NCBI RefSeq assembly: GCF_034140825.1 | Contig: NC_089037.1 | Coordinates: 10,428,001 to 10,492,000 of the forward strand | DNA: 64,000 nt | Direction: 5' to 3' | From: Oryza sativa Japonica Group | Taxonomy: Eukaryota > Streptophyta > Magnoliopsida > Poales > Poaceae | Shown here: in pieces, positions 44,733 to 56,802 of the stretch | Layout: every line of letters begins with the position of its first letter | How positions within the stretch are numbered: the stretch's first letter is position 1 | Translations under genes and position numbers: made by a program | Notes under the pieces: generated by a model | What the model saw: the letters and a program-made list of their open reading frames with translations, nothing else | Databases searched by the model: none | Told to the model about the DNA's origin: nothing

Positions 44733-44904
44733 CAGGGGCGGATGCTAAATAAACTATATCAGCATAAATCGAACCTCTAATCCCCACATCCTATGGATCT
44801 ATAGAAAAAAAGTTAACAGAAGATTAGGGGGGTCTTTACTATCCCAGAGACGGTAGTGGGTCTCAAAGACCCCCACCCCATTGTGAATCCGTCCCTGCGG
44901 CCCT
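44733..44904. mobile_element. small hAT-like element
   Basis: CAGGGGCGGATGC at the left and GAATCCGTCCCTG near the right end form inverted repeats. GCCCATTTG occurs immediately before (44724-44732) and again at 44905-44913, but the right repeat begins 7 bases after the inverted repeat. Confidence 0.5.
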
Positions 44905-44913
44905 GCCCATTTG

Positions 44914-47054
44914 AACGTGCATTATTTCAGTGAAAAAGCTAGCTCACAAAGGGCGAGCTTCTTCTGCCAAGCTCACACGCGCGGGGCAGGAATACCTGAT
45001 GGTTTGCCGACTATTTCCTGGATGCTTGATACTGTATTAAATTAGTGATGGCCTAGCTTCTAGCTACGAACCAAAATCACCTTACACCTCCTGCCCCTCC
45101 AGTTCCACATGATACCTTAGCACGTCTTCGCATTATCTCTCGCCCCATACCGACTGACAGTGCGAGAGCATGTCCGTATCATCGGTCACTAGAAAACATT
45201 GCGAGAACTCCGTAGGGACCGTAGCTACACGCCTACATATACGACGGACGCACTGTCACACGCAACAACAGTAAAAAAACGGATGGCTCGATATATATAT
45301 GTTCACGCAATGCAAGTTGGGGAAAGGCAAAAGGGGCAACAGGCCAACATGGTGGAAGTGGAACGCGGCTTGTTGCAATACAAGTGGTCGGATGCCCATC
45401 CTTTGTAATACTGCTGATATAGTAGCAGTGGCTATTATGTGAGCCTGGACCCACATATCAGTGTCTGCTACTGCATCAGTATAACTGCAAATAATCTCCA
45501 TTGCAAGCGGTGCACCGCACGATTAAAAACGGTGCACTACCGGAAGGGAAGTCAATAGGTGAAACAGGCATCGTTAAGGAGGTGGACTAGCCGGTTCGAG
45601 TTTAAAGTTTTACCCTTTCTATTTATTCGATAATAGATGCTACCTATCTAACATTCGTCTTTTTTTTTAGTCAGGCATCCTCCGCTCGCAATCGCAAGCA
45701 AGCGGGTGAAGCAAGTTGGTCGCGATGAGGTACGTACAGTACAGAGGGAGGTGATCCCCCACCGCCGGCCTACTCGATTTTTTCAGATCTCCCCCCTGCA
45801 GTTTGTTGCCGCATGCACGCACCGCGGTCGCGTTGCGCCTATCTCGTCGCTTTCCGTCGCCGTGATCGGGGTGATCAGATACCCCTATCTCTCTCTCCCC
45901 GCTTTATTATGACCATCTTTGCTGCTGGCTGTTTGTTGTTTTCACCTACTGATAAGCATCATGGGCAATAAGTGGCGTGGTAGTACTAGTACACGGAGTA
46001 GTAGTAGTACTGGCTCTTGTTCAACTTGGCACGGTCGTCAACTTGCGCTACGCCCTTTTCTGGGGGGAGGGACCAGCGGGAGGCCGGGGGCTACTGGGAC
46101 TAGTTGCGCTTCATTTTCATATGATATGCTGATGCTGCTGGTAACTACAGTGGGCAGTATGGCGGGTTGTGGGATTTGGCTTCCGCGGTGGTTTGTTTGG
46201 CTGTGGATTTGTTGTGGGAGGCGGTTTACTGTCCACACCTGAACTGGACAAGGCCCCATTCAGAAGAAGAGTCGATCATAAGGTCCAACCGCATAATGCA
46301 TAGTCCAATCTGGTGTTTCTTGTCCATTTTCTTTTTCGTTCATATGCATGGGACTATGGGATTGATGCTGATACCTGACCGGCTATATATAAGCTCCTTT
46401 CTTCCTCGAGTAATTTTTCACAGAATCTCAACTATTAGACAAGAATGACAAATAGGGAAAAAACATAAGATTTTGGTCTAAATGCATATGCAAAATAAAA
46501 GAATTACAAAACAGAGGGGGAAAGAGTAGACATTTTAAAACGTAAAGATAATTGTATTAGAGCGATGAACTCAAAATATTTTTTTTCAAGAGGTTAAATG
46601 CCATTCTAACTGTTCAAAAAAAAAGTGCATTGTACCTTTTCAAATTAAGGAATATCATAGTATGATTTTAAAAGTCCAATCCTTTGTCTGACCAAATAGG
46701 AACCTATTTTGTAGGATTGGAACCCCTCAATTTACTGAACAAATTCTTTGTTCCAAACAAGGTTTTATAATTCAAGTTATATAAAACCACAACTAATGTA
46801 TATATAGAATTCTGTGAAATGTACTCTTATCTCTTTATTATTTGCACGGAGAGGTAGACACTTTTCATTACACACGCAGTTGGCAAATGGCAAGGTACAA
46901 TAAAAATTGATGAGGAACTTGTGACTGGTATTTTGTAAAAAAAAATCATGACTGGTGCTTAATTGTTCTTGAAATGACTAATATTGCAAATTTGCAGGAC
47001 ATGTTTTAAGTGACATTAGAGCACTAGTACTCTGGTAGCACGATAGTATATATA
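44914..47054. other. no gene seen
   Basis: About 2.1 kb. ORFs such as 45919-46242 (107 codons) lack any recognisable domain. No RNA gene seen. Confidence 0.35.
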
Positions 47055-47373
47055 GAAAATCCAAAAAAAATAAATACAAACGCTTAATTTCAAGAAACAC
47101 CATTGACAAATGTTCAATTCCAAAAAATATCATCAAGTATGAGTTCCATGAAATATCATCATACAAACGACTTTGCCCCAGAAATACCATCTTTGTTAGG
47201 ATTCCGTTAGCATCCCTCCGTTAAGTGATATAGGATGACCAATGCATTTAACCCTAGCGGTGATGACATTTCTGGATAAAATTGTTTGCACGATGGTAAT
47301 TTATGGAACACACACTAGTTGATAGCATTTCTTGAATTTAGGTGTTTGCCGATGATATTTATTGGATTTTCTC
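47055..47373. mobile_element. MULE-like TIR element
   Basis: About 320 bp made mostly of inverted arms: the left arm from GAAAATCCAAAAAAAATAAA and the right arm (inverted) from GAGAAAATCCAATAAATATC stay alignable for about 130 bp (shared TTCAAGAAA, GTTCCAT, CCAGAAAT). Confidence 0.6.
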
Positions 47374-47510
47374 TAGAATATACAGTGTAGCACTTGGGAT
47401 TCTCTTATTTGATATTTCACTTTGTTGATATCTAGAATTTGACGACAAAAAAACATTGTCCAAGCAATTTGACGAACACAGTAACAATACTAAAATACCA
47501 CACGAAATTA

Positions 47511-47720
47511 CTAGCTCCGTCCCAAATTAAGCGTAGCCATGAGTTACCGTGTCCAACTTTGATCGTTCGTTTTATTTGGTTAGTAGATTATAAAACATGA
47601 ATATAATACTTTATGCGTGACTTATACTTTTCAGTTTTTTTAAAAAAAATATTAAATAAGACGAACGATTAAAGTTGGACACGAAAACTCATGGCTACAC
47701 TTATTTTAGGACGGAGGGAG
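47511..47720. mobile_element. Stowaway-like MITE with TA target duplication
   Basis: 210 bp, from CTAGCTCCGTCCCAAATTAA to TTTTAGGACGGAGGGAG with TA flanks. Arms share AGCCATGAGTT / AACTCATGGCT and TCCAACTTTGATCGTTCGT in inverse. Confidence 0.78.
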
Positions 47721-48376
47721 TAAGATTTAGAGACTCGTCAACATACAGGGACGTCCATGGCCATGTGCCAACTGATCAACCGCACAGCCCCTCCCCCCCC
47801 CCCAACACACACACACAAACCAAATCAAGGGCCCCAAAATTCTCATATTTCAATACAAGGCACTAATTTCCAATATGTTTTCTTCCTATTCATTTTATTT
47901 TTTAAAAAAAAAGTTCCCCTCATCTTGATGTACTGATTTGGCTAGAACATGTATTTTCTTTGGTTACCGTAGATGTTCGATAATAATCATGGCAACCTCA
48001 AAGAAATATAGTTTATAACGGTGACATGGACGTGCCTTTCTAGGTACTAACATTCCATTTTTCCGCTTGGGTAAAGAAAATCGAATAAGTACATTAAGAA
48101 GCGCTTGTTTTTCTTACTTAAGGAGAGCGCTGCCACCATTTACGTAATATTTTTTTCTGAACATTTTAATATCTCTTTTATTGATATTTTCTATAAGGTC
48201 TCGTTTTATGTTTTGCACTGGGGCTTAAAATGGCTAGGTACGGCCCTGCCAACGTATGATCAGTTCATGGACAGTACTGACTCAGGGCTAGCTTGGTTGA
48301 GTAGATTTATTTTGCTAGAAACAAAATAAATGACATATTTAAACATGCGTGCAATTGAAGACACAGCGGACGTTTA
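47721..48376. other. spacer with simple repeats
   Basis: A C run followed by (AC)n at about 47791-47817; otherwise AT-rich with no gene. Confidence 0.4.
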
Positions 48377-48619
48377 GGGCTGGTTTAGTTTATGCCACAT
48401 TTTACCTCACTTGAAATATGTTAGTTTGATCAAATGTAGTTAGTGTTTGGTTTGTTACCAAGTCACACTTTCTTCTCTTTTGATCTCACTAGTCTTGACA
48501 CTTTTCTTAGCTAAAATTTGCCACAAGTATGACCATTAATTTTTGAGCCACATAATTTGTAGCTCGCCACAATTTGGCACAAATTTGTGACAAATTGAGA
48601 TGGACATCAAAACAGACAC
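48377..48619. mobile_element. PIF/Tourist-type MITE with TTA target duplication
   Basis: 243 bp, GGGCTGGTTTAGTTTATGCC to CATCAAAACAGACAC; TTA at 48374-48376 and 48620-48622. Ends resemble the family A MITEs but the interior differs. Confidence 0.65.
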
Positions 48620-49572
48620 TTAGTTTGACTAGTTACATGCTCGTACCTTATAACAGCATCATGAGATATTTTTGAGGTGGTTTTTTTAATTGGATTTTAG
48701 AGAGCATTTCTTTTTGAAAGGGAAAGGGTGGGGTTTTAGGGAGGAAAGGAGAAAGAGTGCGTTGGTATTTTGAACAGTTTATAGTTTTTTTTTCTAAAAA
48801 GAGAGTGAGTAGTTTTTTAGGAGAATGAGTATGTTTTTAAAGTAATTAAGATAGAAAGATACATTTTGGATCTGTTCGGTGTAACTTGCTGCATCAATGG
48901 TGACAACTACACCAACAGTGGCACCATGCAAGTAAATTTGGGAGCATTGCAGCTGTGCAGTCCAATGAAACTGCACCGAACACACCCAAAGGTATACGAA
49001 GAGAAAAATGATGGAAATAAAACATCCACATTGTCTGCGGTCTATCTGCATCCACGCTTTGTTTGTCAGTACAACGACGTACACTTTGTTGGCAAGTGGT
49101 CAGGTACGTATACGCCACTGTAGCCAAAACGGCAGCACGGGAACACGTCGACGATACAACGCTGTCAACCAACTATTTTCTCCTCTACTCAGTCAAGAGT
49201 TTCAGCGAGTTTCGAACAACTTGATTTACCGTGTGAACTGCGAAAAAGAAAAAATAACCAGCTGTTTTCTACTCATAAAAGAACAGTGGAGCATCACACT
49301 GAATTTAGACCAGGTTAATCCCCGTATGAACTGCGAGAAAAGAATCACGTAGTTTTCACGTATCACGGGAACTGCTGAAACCGGCGTGATTGTCCATGAC
49401 GTCGCAGCAACTGTAGGGAGGGAGAATAGCAAAGTTTTCGCGGCAAGTTGGGCTGGTGCCACTTGCGCTGGCTGTGGCTGGCGGCAGCTGCTGCGTCTGC
49501 AGGGATGGTGGACAGACAAGATAAGGGGCGTGGTTTTGTGGAGTGGACAACTAGCAGTACTACTACTGGTAA
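48620..49572. other. no gene seen
   Basis: Short overlapping ORFs on both strands without a recognised domain. No RNA gene seen. Confidence 0.35.
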
Positions 49573-49812
49573 GAGCAATTACAATAACAGAATATATAGG
49601 CTAACTATAAATATATTTTAAAGAGATAAAAAAAGAGAGAAAATAACAGCGGTAGCCTATAAATATATTTTAAAGAGATAAAGAAAGAGAGAAAATAACA
49701 GCGGACGACAGATCTGTAGTCATCTGTAGCACGGACTTCAAAACGTAATATATGTATGACAAGTAGGAATAAATAGTATAGGTGATTTGAAGTTAGTAGT
49801 GGTCTATTGCTC
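49573..49812. mobile_element. MITE with TAA target duplication and internal tandem copy
   Basis: 240 bp, GAGCAATTACAATAACAG at the left and TGGTCTATTGCTC at the right, TAA on each side. A unit of about 56 bp (ATAAATATATTTTAAAGAGA ... AGAAAATAACAGCGG) is present twice in tandem. Confidence 0.72.
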
Positions 49813-50174
49813 TAAGCCGAGAAATCCCGGGCTCGCGTCTCGCCCCGCCCAGCGGCGGCGACATGATGGCTCACGAGCGCATGAGCCTGTTCCCCGCCGT
49901 GTAGCCCTCCGTGCTGCCCGTACCTTTTTCTGAAGCAGGTGAAATTTGCACTGCAAGTTGGGGTTTCATTAAACCACTCTATATAAATGGTTATAATGAA
50001 TGGAACCTACTGTTTGGCCTGCTAATGATCTGGGGTTAAATGGGCCAAATGGTTTGTTTTTTTTAAATGGAGATAGTCTGGACGGGGGGAAATGAGCTGC
50101 CGCCACAGTTGGGATGGCGCGGTATGGTGTCTATAAAATTTGGTTTGGACCAATCTGACTTTGGTTAAGAAATA
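49813..50174. other. spacer, no gene seen
   Basis: Mixed-composition spacer with no recognised feature. Confidence 0.35.
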
Positions 50175-50699
50175 GGAAAACGTACACCGAAGGTCTCTCA
50201 ACTTGTCATCGAGTTACAAAATCATCCTTGAGCTGCAAAACCGGATATGACGCACAGTAGCGTAGCCATGAATTTTTCATTGGGTAGTCCTACTTCACAA
50301 ATCATAAATTTATATTACATACCAAAAATTTTCGAACACCATAAATCCCATATACATGTTGATAAATGTGCACTGGAAACCACACATGCTAATTTTATCA
50401 CTATGATTTTAGATAGAAACAGAAACAACCTATACCAAAGCCCTAAAAAAATAAAATTCAACATGATTATCATTTTTTTCTCAAAAAGAAACATGATCAT
50501 CAAAAGGCCGACGCATGGGGCCCACGTGGGTCCCACGCCGAGTCCCCTGCCACATAGGACAAAGCCAGAGTCAAAACCGCTGAGGGACCTAGTTTGCACT
50601 GGTTTTGTAAGTTGAGGGATGCGTCATATCCGGTTTTGCGGTTCAAAGACGATTTTGTAACTCGATGGCAAGTTGAGGGACCTTCGGTGTACTTTTTCC
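50175..50699. mobile_element. MULE with long TIRs and 9-bp target duplication
   Basis: 525 bp. GGAAAACGTACACCGAAGGT and the inverted right end GGAAAAAGTACACCGAAGGT begin TIRs of about 80 bp (through AACCGGATATGACGCA). Flanks TAAGAAATA and TAATAAATA match at 8 of 9. Confidence 0.8.
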
Positions 50700-50730
50700 T
50701 AATAAATATTGTTTCTAAGATGGTTGAGTC

Positions 50731-51252
50731 CAGTGGTGGCCAATTCAGCCATTCCCGGGTCAGGCACGGGTAGAGCAAAATCATGCCCAACCCGATGCCC
50801 ACGTCGCCCACTTGGACCCTCCCCACTAGGGTTAGTGGGCAAAACTCCATGCCCATTACCCCGGCCCATGCCTGACGGGCACAGGTATACCCGACGGGTA
50901 CCCAATGGATCACACATGAATAATAACTCGAAATATAGGTAATTTAACAAAGAGAAATAAAATAAATAATTTACTAAATTATCAGTTATCAACAATAATT
51001 TGAATTACATCACAACTTATTATCAGTTAGCATCGCAAATGAACCAAGAGAAAGGGGTATAAGCCTTAAGAGATAAGTCGAAATTAGCTAATACATATGT
51101 ATTGGGTTAGGCATGGGTTACCCACGGGTAAAAAATAAAACCTACCTGTTGCCCACGACATCTTCGAGTCTCGGATGGGTGTTCCTAAGGGTAAAATATC
51201 ATACCCACGTCGGTGCCCATTGGGTCACCCACGCGTAATATTGCCATCCCTA
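50731..51252. mobile_element. hAT-like element with CCCAC/GGGTA-rich body
   Basis: Left end CAGTGGTGGCCAATTCAGCC; inverted right end TAGGGATGGCAATATTACGC. Subterminal repeats of (C)CCACGGGTA type, typical of a common grass hAT MITE family. Target duplication not clear. Confidence 0.5.
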
Positions 51253-51289
51253 CATTCCCCAAATCACCGCGTGTTCAGAGAGCGGAGAG

Positions 51290-51791
51290 TATAGATGGCT
51301 ATATGGCTCAAGGCCCATGGCCCCGCCCAAGGCACGCCATTTTGCCCTCGTCCAAGCACAGCCCGGCCCGACTGGGGGGTCGTGCCCATGCTTGGGCTGC
51401 ACCCTTGGCACGGTGGGCCGGCCCGGCATGGCATGATCGAAGAAAAGTAGTATATGGATGCAAAGTAGACTTAAATTACCATATAAGGCAGGGCCCAAAG
51501 AAAACAAGAATATAAGATAGACTTATTTTCCAGCCATATGGACACAACCACAAAGTTTAGGGATGAAAAATAGACTTATTATGTACAGAAGCACAATGGG
51601 CTATGGTGCCTTCGGTCCAGCACGGCACGGCCCGAGTCATAATGAGCCGTGCATGGGCCGTGTGTACAGCCCGTGGGCTGGCACGGCACGGCCCAGCGTG
51701 TAGGTCAGGCCGTGCCGGCCCGACTAACTTCGGCCCAGGCACGGCCGGGCCTGGGCCGTGCCGTGCCGGACGGCCCATTTGGCCCTCTATA
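51290..51791. mobile_element. hAT element with perfect 8-bp target duplication
   Basis: 502 bp. Termini TATAGATGGCTATATGG and, inverted from the right, TATAGAGGGCCAAATGG. GCGGAGAG occurs at 51282-51289 and 51792-51799, exactly abutting both ends. Subterminal regions carry many CGGCACGGC / GGCCCG repeats. Non-autonomous. It sits directly in front of the SINAT exon fragment. Confidence 0.85.
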
Positions 51792-51840
51792 GCGGAGAGG
51801 GCGAGACGCGACTCGGGAGATTCCAGGTCTCCAGCCGGCG

Positions 51841-52125
51841 CCGCCACCCTCGCGTCCTCGCCCCGCGCGCGGCGCGCGTCGCCGGCGTCTCCCACCTGCC
51901 CGGCTGCCCTGCCCCATCCTCGTCAAGCCCTCCTCCGCTGCGGCCGTCAACGTGGTCGTCGTCTCCGCGGCCGCCGCGGGCGGCGGAGGGGGCGCGGCCG
52001 CGCGGGGGGAGGAGGAGGAGGGGTCGGGGTGGTGGTCGGGCCCCGTCGTCCCGCCGGCGGCAAGCGTCCACGAGCTGCTCGAGTGCCCCGTCTGCACGAA
52101 CTCCATGTACCCGCCCATCCACCAG
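51841..52125 (+). pseudogene. orphan exon 1 of a SINAT-type RING ubiquitin ligase
   Basis: The frame reads ...LVKPSSAAAVNVVVVSAAAAGG and later ASVHELLECPVCTNSMYPPIHQ, then CAG|GTCCGTG, which is where exon 1 ends in seven-in-absentia (SINAT) genes: the start of the RING finger with its first CxxC pair. The following exons, which should begin C(Q/H)NGHTLC and carry the rest of the RING and the TRAF-like SINA domain, are not found in the next 8 kb on this strand. No in-frame ATG is found between the hAT element and the conserved part except a Val/GTG start. The piece cannot make a working ligase and is best read as a duplicated or captured gene fragment, or a gene broken by rearrangement. Intact SINATs are E3 ligases for degradation of regulators such as NAC factors and autophagy proteins. 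Confidence 0.75.
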
Positions 52126-53431
52126 GTCCGTGATTCTTGGGGTTCTTGTGTTTCTTTGTTGGATCTGCACTCACCGCACGTCGTCGTCGGTGGGGATTAT
52201 TGGGGTTCCTGCGAGTTGGAGCCGACATCAGAAATATTTTCGGGAATACACCAGAGGTGCATTTTTTTCTTTACTGACATCAGAAACATAGTGAGCTGAT
52301 TTTGAGTTGGCCTTTCCAGTCCAACTGAAGACAGAAGATAGAATAACATACCATGCCTAACTTAAAGAGAGAAAAGGCACCACGATAAAGAAACTAAAAC
52401 TATTATTAGGTTATTAGCTGCAGTAGTCTACATGGACTGGATTCCCCAAGTTAGTTTCAGCCTGTCATATTCTGAATATTAAAATGCATGGCGCCATTCA
52501 ACCATCCATAAATAACCTGTGTTTTTTCAGATCAATTCAGAGCCCTTTTGAGTAGCAAGATTCATAAGGAGAATGTAATATTTTCAGTCGAGATTCGAGA
52601 AAGACAAGTGTGTGCAATGCTTGAAATAAACATTCACCAGACTTGCAGTATGACAATGGGAAAGCCCATAAACAAATTGAGCATTTCAGCTTGACCCAAA
52701 TATAATAGTAGTAGTACTTCGTATGTTTTAGAGTCGAAATACAAAAGAGATTGATGGAGTATTACTGCTACTACTACTACCACTGCTAGTTATTTGCATT
52801 CTGATTGCAGGTTTATATATTAATTGCAGGTTTTTCACATTTAAGCTAAGTACTTGGAAATAGGCGAAACAGACGCCATCAAGAAGGTATTGCAGGACCA
52901 CTCCCTCTGGGTCGATAGCAAGGTTGTGAAGGCCAAAATCTAGGACAAAACTGACTAAAAACGGTACACCTCTCTGTCCCTTCTATCCAATGATGTTTCT
53001 CCTGTGTAATTAGCATGTTTCTCCTGTGATATATGGTGAACTGCCGTGCCCTCCTTGTCTGAACATTTTGTTGTGATGTGAGAGTATTTATTTAGCTTGG
53101 TAATCATGCCTGACTCAGTATCTAGATCGATCTTGACAGCCGTATATCTGAGTTGGATTAGCTGAGGTATGAGATTGGGCTCACACATGCATAACTAGAT
53201 CACAATGCATTTTTGTTGCAATACTAGTAGTAGTACTTCGTATGTTTTAGAGTAGAAATACAATTTGAGAATTCACTTGATTAGGATGTCCTTTCTTTTT
53301 CATGGCATTCTCATATAGAGACAAACTAGGACAAGTGTAGTTTTCTTAACATCATGATACTAGGACTTGTGTTTCTTTCAAAGTATTTATAGTTTATTTG
53401 TACCTTATGTTGTCTTAGGAAGTTTGCAAGT
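52126..53431. other. no intact gene; coding-like fragment at 52855-52949
   Basis: Follows the SINAT exon as if it were its intron, but no later exon is found. A frame reading LEIGETDAIKKVLQDHSLWVDSKVVKAKI then stops (about 52855-52949). A short direct repeat with TACTTCGTATGTTTTAGAG lies at about 52718 and 53237. Confidence 0.4.
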
Positions 53432-53677
53432 ATGTCTGTAAATGTATCTGAGGGTTCTGGGACCGGTGATTCTTTAGAATATTTGTCCTTGAAAGTATCA
53501 CGTGATAAAAGATCAAAAGTGTGGGAGTTCTGTGAGCAAGATTTAGTAGTAACATATGGTGTCCCAAAGGCGGTGTGTAGGTATTGCTCAGTGGAATTAA
53601 CTTGTCACAAAAAATCTAGAACTAGTAGCCTTAGAGCACATATTGTTGAGTCGTCAATCAAAATCCCTTATATTTAG
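53432..53677 (+). mobile_element. hAT transposase N-terminal fragment (BED zinc finger)
   Basis: An 81-residue frame with SKVWEFCEQDLVVTYGVPK, AVCRYCSVELTCHKKSRTSS and LRAHI. This is the BED zinc finger (C..C...H) found at the start of hAT transposases. It runs straight into a Stowaway end, so no catalytic domain is left. It could be a remnant of a hAT transposon or a domesticated-gene fragment; the first is more likely. Confidence 0.65.
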
Positions 53678-53691
53678 GGACGGAGGGAGTA
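53660..53691. mobile_element. Stowaway MITE end fragment
   Basis: CCCTTATATTTAGGGACGGAGGGAGTA is a right terminus; the left terminus is absent, replaced by the BED fragment. Confidence 0.5.
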
Positions 53692-53928
53692 GGTCTTAGG
53701 TCTTCCAATCAGTGATTCTGTGGGCTTTAGGCGTTTAGTATTTTCTTAATACCACGACAACCTTAAAAATGTTTACATTTTAGAACGGATAAAGTATTAT
53801 TTCTCAAGGCTACTAATCAGTACTATCGTTAGAAGAGTTTTTTTTTTAAAAGAGGAAGTATGTTTCACGAGTCCTATTCACGATTATATAAACATGTACA
53901 GTACAGTAGCCTCCCGGCCCACTCTGAG

Positions 53929-56504
53929 ATGCTCCGTCGTCTGCTTCCGAGCCGCCACCACTGCGTCCTCCTGCAAACCCTACCGCCGGCGGCCACCGCC
54001 GCAAGGGAAATACTGCGACGGCGGCAGTGCTCTTCGGTGGTGTCCTCGAGCCCGAGCCTCTCGATATGGAGGCGGAAGAAGGAGATGGGGAAGGAAGGCC
54101 TGATGGTGGTCGGGCAGCTGAAGCGGCTTGCGGCGCTGCCCCCGGCCGGTGGAAGCCCACGGTTGGAGCAGTTCATGCGCTCGCATGTTTCACGGCTCCT
54201 CCGCAACGACCTCCTCGCTGTACTCGCCGAGCTGCTCCGCCAGGACCACGTCCTCCTCTCCATGAAGGTACAGCTTCCGTTCCCCTTTCTGTTTCGTTTG
54301 TGCTTGCCTTACTATTTGCTTTCCTTTCTGTAATGTGATCTAGTTAAACCTGTAATTTTGATGCTGTCTTTGCAGGGAAATTGTTATTGCCATGTTATTT
54401 GTATGTGGAAGTACACAATTAGTTGTTCCGATACGTTATTAACACTGAGAATTGTCTTACTGTACAATTCTGGGGCACTGCTGCACTGCATATGGCTATG
54501 ATTTAGAACATCTAACTGTTTAATTGCACTAAACGGGACATGCTTTATTTTAATTGTAGAGCGGGGGCATTAAGCAGGCATATGTCATGTCTAGTACAAC
54601 TGTTTGTGTAGAATTCATCTGCTGTTTAAACTCTATAATTTCCTAGGGACTGTGCTAGGAAGCATATTGATCATTTTGGGGAAAAAGAATCCTACAGACC
54701 TGGTTTCTGTTTAGACCCATCTTAAAACATGACCCCTAGACATAAGTGCCATCTAAAAGCGGTTAGTTTCATAGCTGATAATCGTTTTGAGGTGGGTTCA
54801 AACAGAGACAAGGTCTTATAGCATTATTTCATCATTTTAGAGGATGCACAGGAGAATCTCTGTGTTAGTGTATTAAGATAGTAGGGAGAAGGTTCATCAG
54901 GTACAAGGGCAGAGCCTGGAAGGCTTAAGCCCAGAACAGAAACAATGAAAAAAATGCAGGAAGAACATTCTGAAAAATATGAAAGGGGGTAAGTCAAGTT
55001 GCATGTGTTTCACGGCTAGATCAAGAATTTCAAATATCATTGGCTTCACTAGTTGCAAAAATGGCTAATTCATCCTTGATCTTGATTCGCCTCGCCAAAT
55101 AAAGTAAAGATAAGCCAACTGTGTCAAAGACCCTTGAATTACATTCCTTCCTTCCAAAGAGACCATAAGGATAGCATCAGTGCCATGTCGATCTGCTTGC
55201 AAGTTGCAATTCAATTATAAACATCTGTTGCTCTGATGGTCTTGCCTATCTACTATTAGTGGTTTACTTTCTGCAACTGTCAAGGTTGTTTGTGCCTTTT
55301 TTTCCCCTTTCTAGCATTTCTTTGGCATATTTACAACTGTTCTCGTTAGATAATCTATTAACCTTTTCTTATGGAGATACATTTCGGTTTCTATCTATTT
55401 GTTCCAATTTTTTTCAGCTGTGTGTTTAACTTAATGTTGGTCTGAGTTATGCTGACTTTTGAAAACTAAACCAACAGTATCCATGTTGTGAACCTCCCAA
55501 TTCATTGGTTTATTTCCATATTATAATAGGCATATGAAGTGATTTTGCCATGTTAAATAGTTTGCTTCACATATATAATTAAATTTGTAAGGTTGGTTTT
55601 CTGTCATAAATCTCTGAGGCTGCTGTGCCATCAATCCTGCGATTTATTCACACTTTGGTTGCTCAAGTATAGGTGGTTTATCATGGCAAACCGATAACCT
55701 TCTGAAATTTGTATCTCACAATTTTGAATAAACTTTTTGGCGATAAAGTCCAATTTACATTTGTGTTTGGTCTTGCTGGTAGGTGCTGACAAGACACTTT
55801 TAAGTTTTTAAGTCCCTGGTGGTATATATTGTACGTTAGCATTCGCATTCTAGTTTATGAGTCATATGGATAAGTAGTTGCTTTTTTTTTTTTGTGGGGG
55901 GGGGTGGGGGTAGTCAGCTATTATAGTTGTGCATTGTGCCCTTTTAGATCATATTGTTGTGTTTTTAACTTGTCATAGCCTTGGATATCTGGATGTTTCT
56001 CAAACTCCTTTTACCAGGGAAATTGGAAGAGCAGATAATAAATACTCTTATTTAAAGTGGTGCCATAAACCTAAGATAGACATGTACTTGTTGTTACAGA
56101 TATATAGCGTCGTGCGGAAAGAAATATGGTACCGCCCTGATATGTACTTCTACCGGGACATGCTGTATATGCTAGCTAGGAACAAGAAGATTGAGGAGAC
56201 AAGGCAGGTCTGGGCAGATCTTAAGTCTGAAGACGTGTTATTTGATCAGCACACCTATGGTGACATCGTTAGAGCCTTCTGTGATGCCGGCTTGATTGAT
56301 CTGGCAATGGAATTTTACGAAGACATGAGAAGCTCTCCAGATCCACCCCTCTCATTGCCGTTCCGGGTTATACTTAAAGGCCTGGTTCCATATCCTGACC
56401 TAAGGGAGAAGATAAAGCAAGATTTTCTAGAACTCTTCCCTGATATGATTGTATATGACCCTCCAGATAGCCTGTCAGATGTGGACGATGAATTCAAATT
56501 TTGA
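53929..56504 (+). CDS. THA8-like small PPR protein, organellar
   Basis: Two exons, 53929-54267 and 56100-56504, phase 0 intron of 1832 bp with GTACAG and TTACAG borders; 247 aa. The N-terminal 40-50 residues are Arg/Ser-rich without acidic residues (MLRRLLPSRHHCVLLQTLPP), an organelle targeting peptide. The body matches the short pentatricopeptide proteins of the THA8 / THA8-like group: EMGKEGLMVVGQLKRL, LLAVLAELLRQDHVLLSMKIYSVVRKE, WYRPDMYFYRDMLYMLARNKKIEE and TYGDIVRAFCDAGLIDLAMEFYEDM. These proteins have only four or so PPR motifs; THA8 binds RNA and is needed for splicing of certain plastid group II introns. The plastid or mitochondrial target here is not known. The start at 53929 gives the targeting peptide; an upstream in-frame Met at 53860 is possible. 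Confidence 0.82.
54268..56099 (+). other. intron of the THA8-like gene
   Basis: No nested gene seen. A T run and a short G-rich stretch lie at about 55883-55912. Confidence 0.75.
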
Positions 56505-56802
56505 TCAGTTACACATCCCTACCTTCATTTCTGAGGTCTTTCTGGTAATACCATGAAAAGGTACACACGAAGTTCAATTTCTCAGCTAATGCTTTGCTCT
56601 CTGCATTGTGCACTAGCCGAACAACACCATTCTGTCGGTTCTTTTGGTCCACCATGTCCAATGTTTTTCATCATGGGGACACGGATACTGACACGGACCC
56701 ATGGTGAATCATACTGCTTGGAGCCTTGGAGTATTGGCGTTTGGTGGCAAAGCATCCATGCCCCTAACTACAGAACCAGTCAATCTGTGATGATAAACCA
56801 AG

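Noticed and set aside
45919-46242. 107-codon ORF with Cys and Trp residues
   Set aside because: No signal peptide plus cysteine pattern of a known family; codon usage not gene-like.
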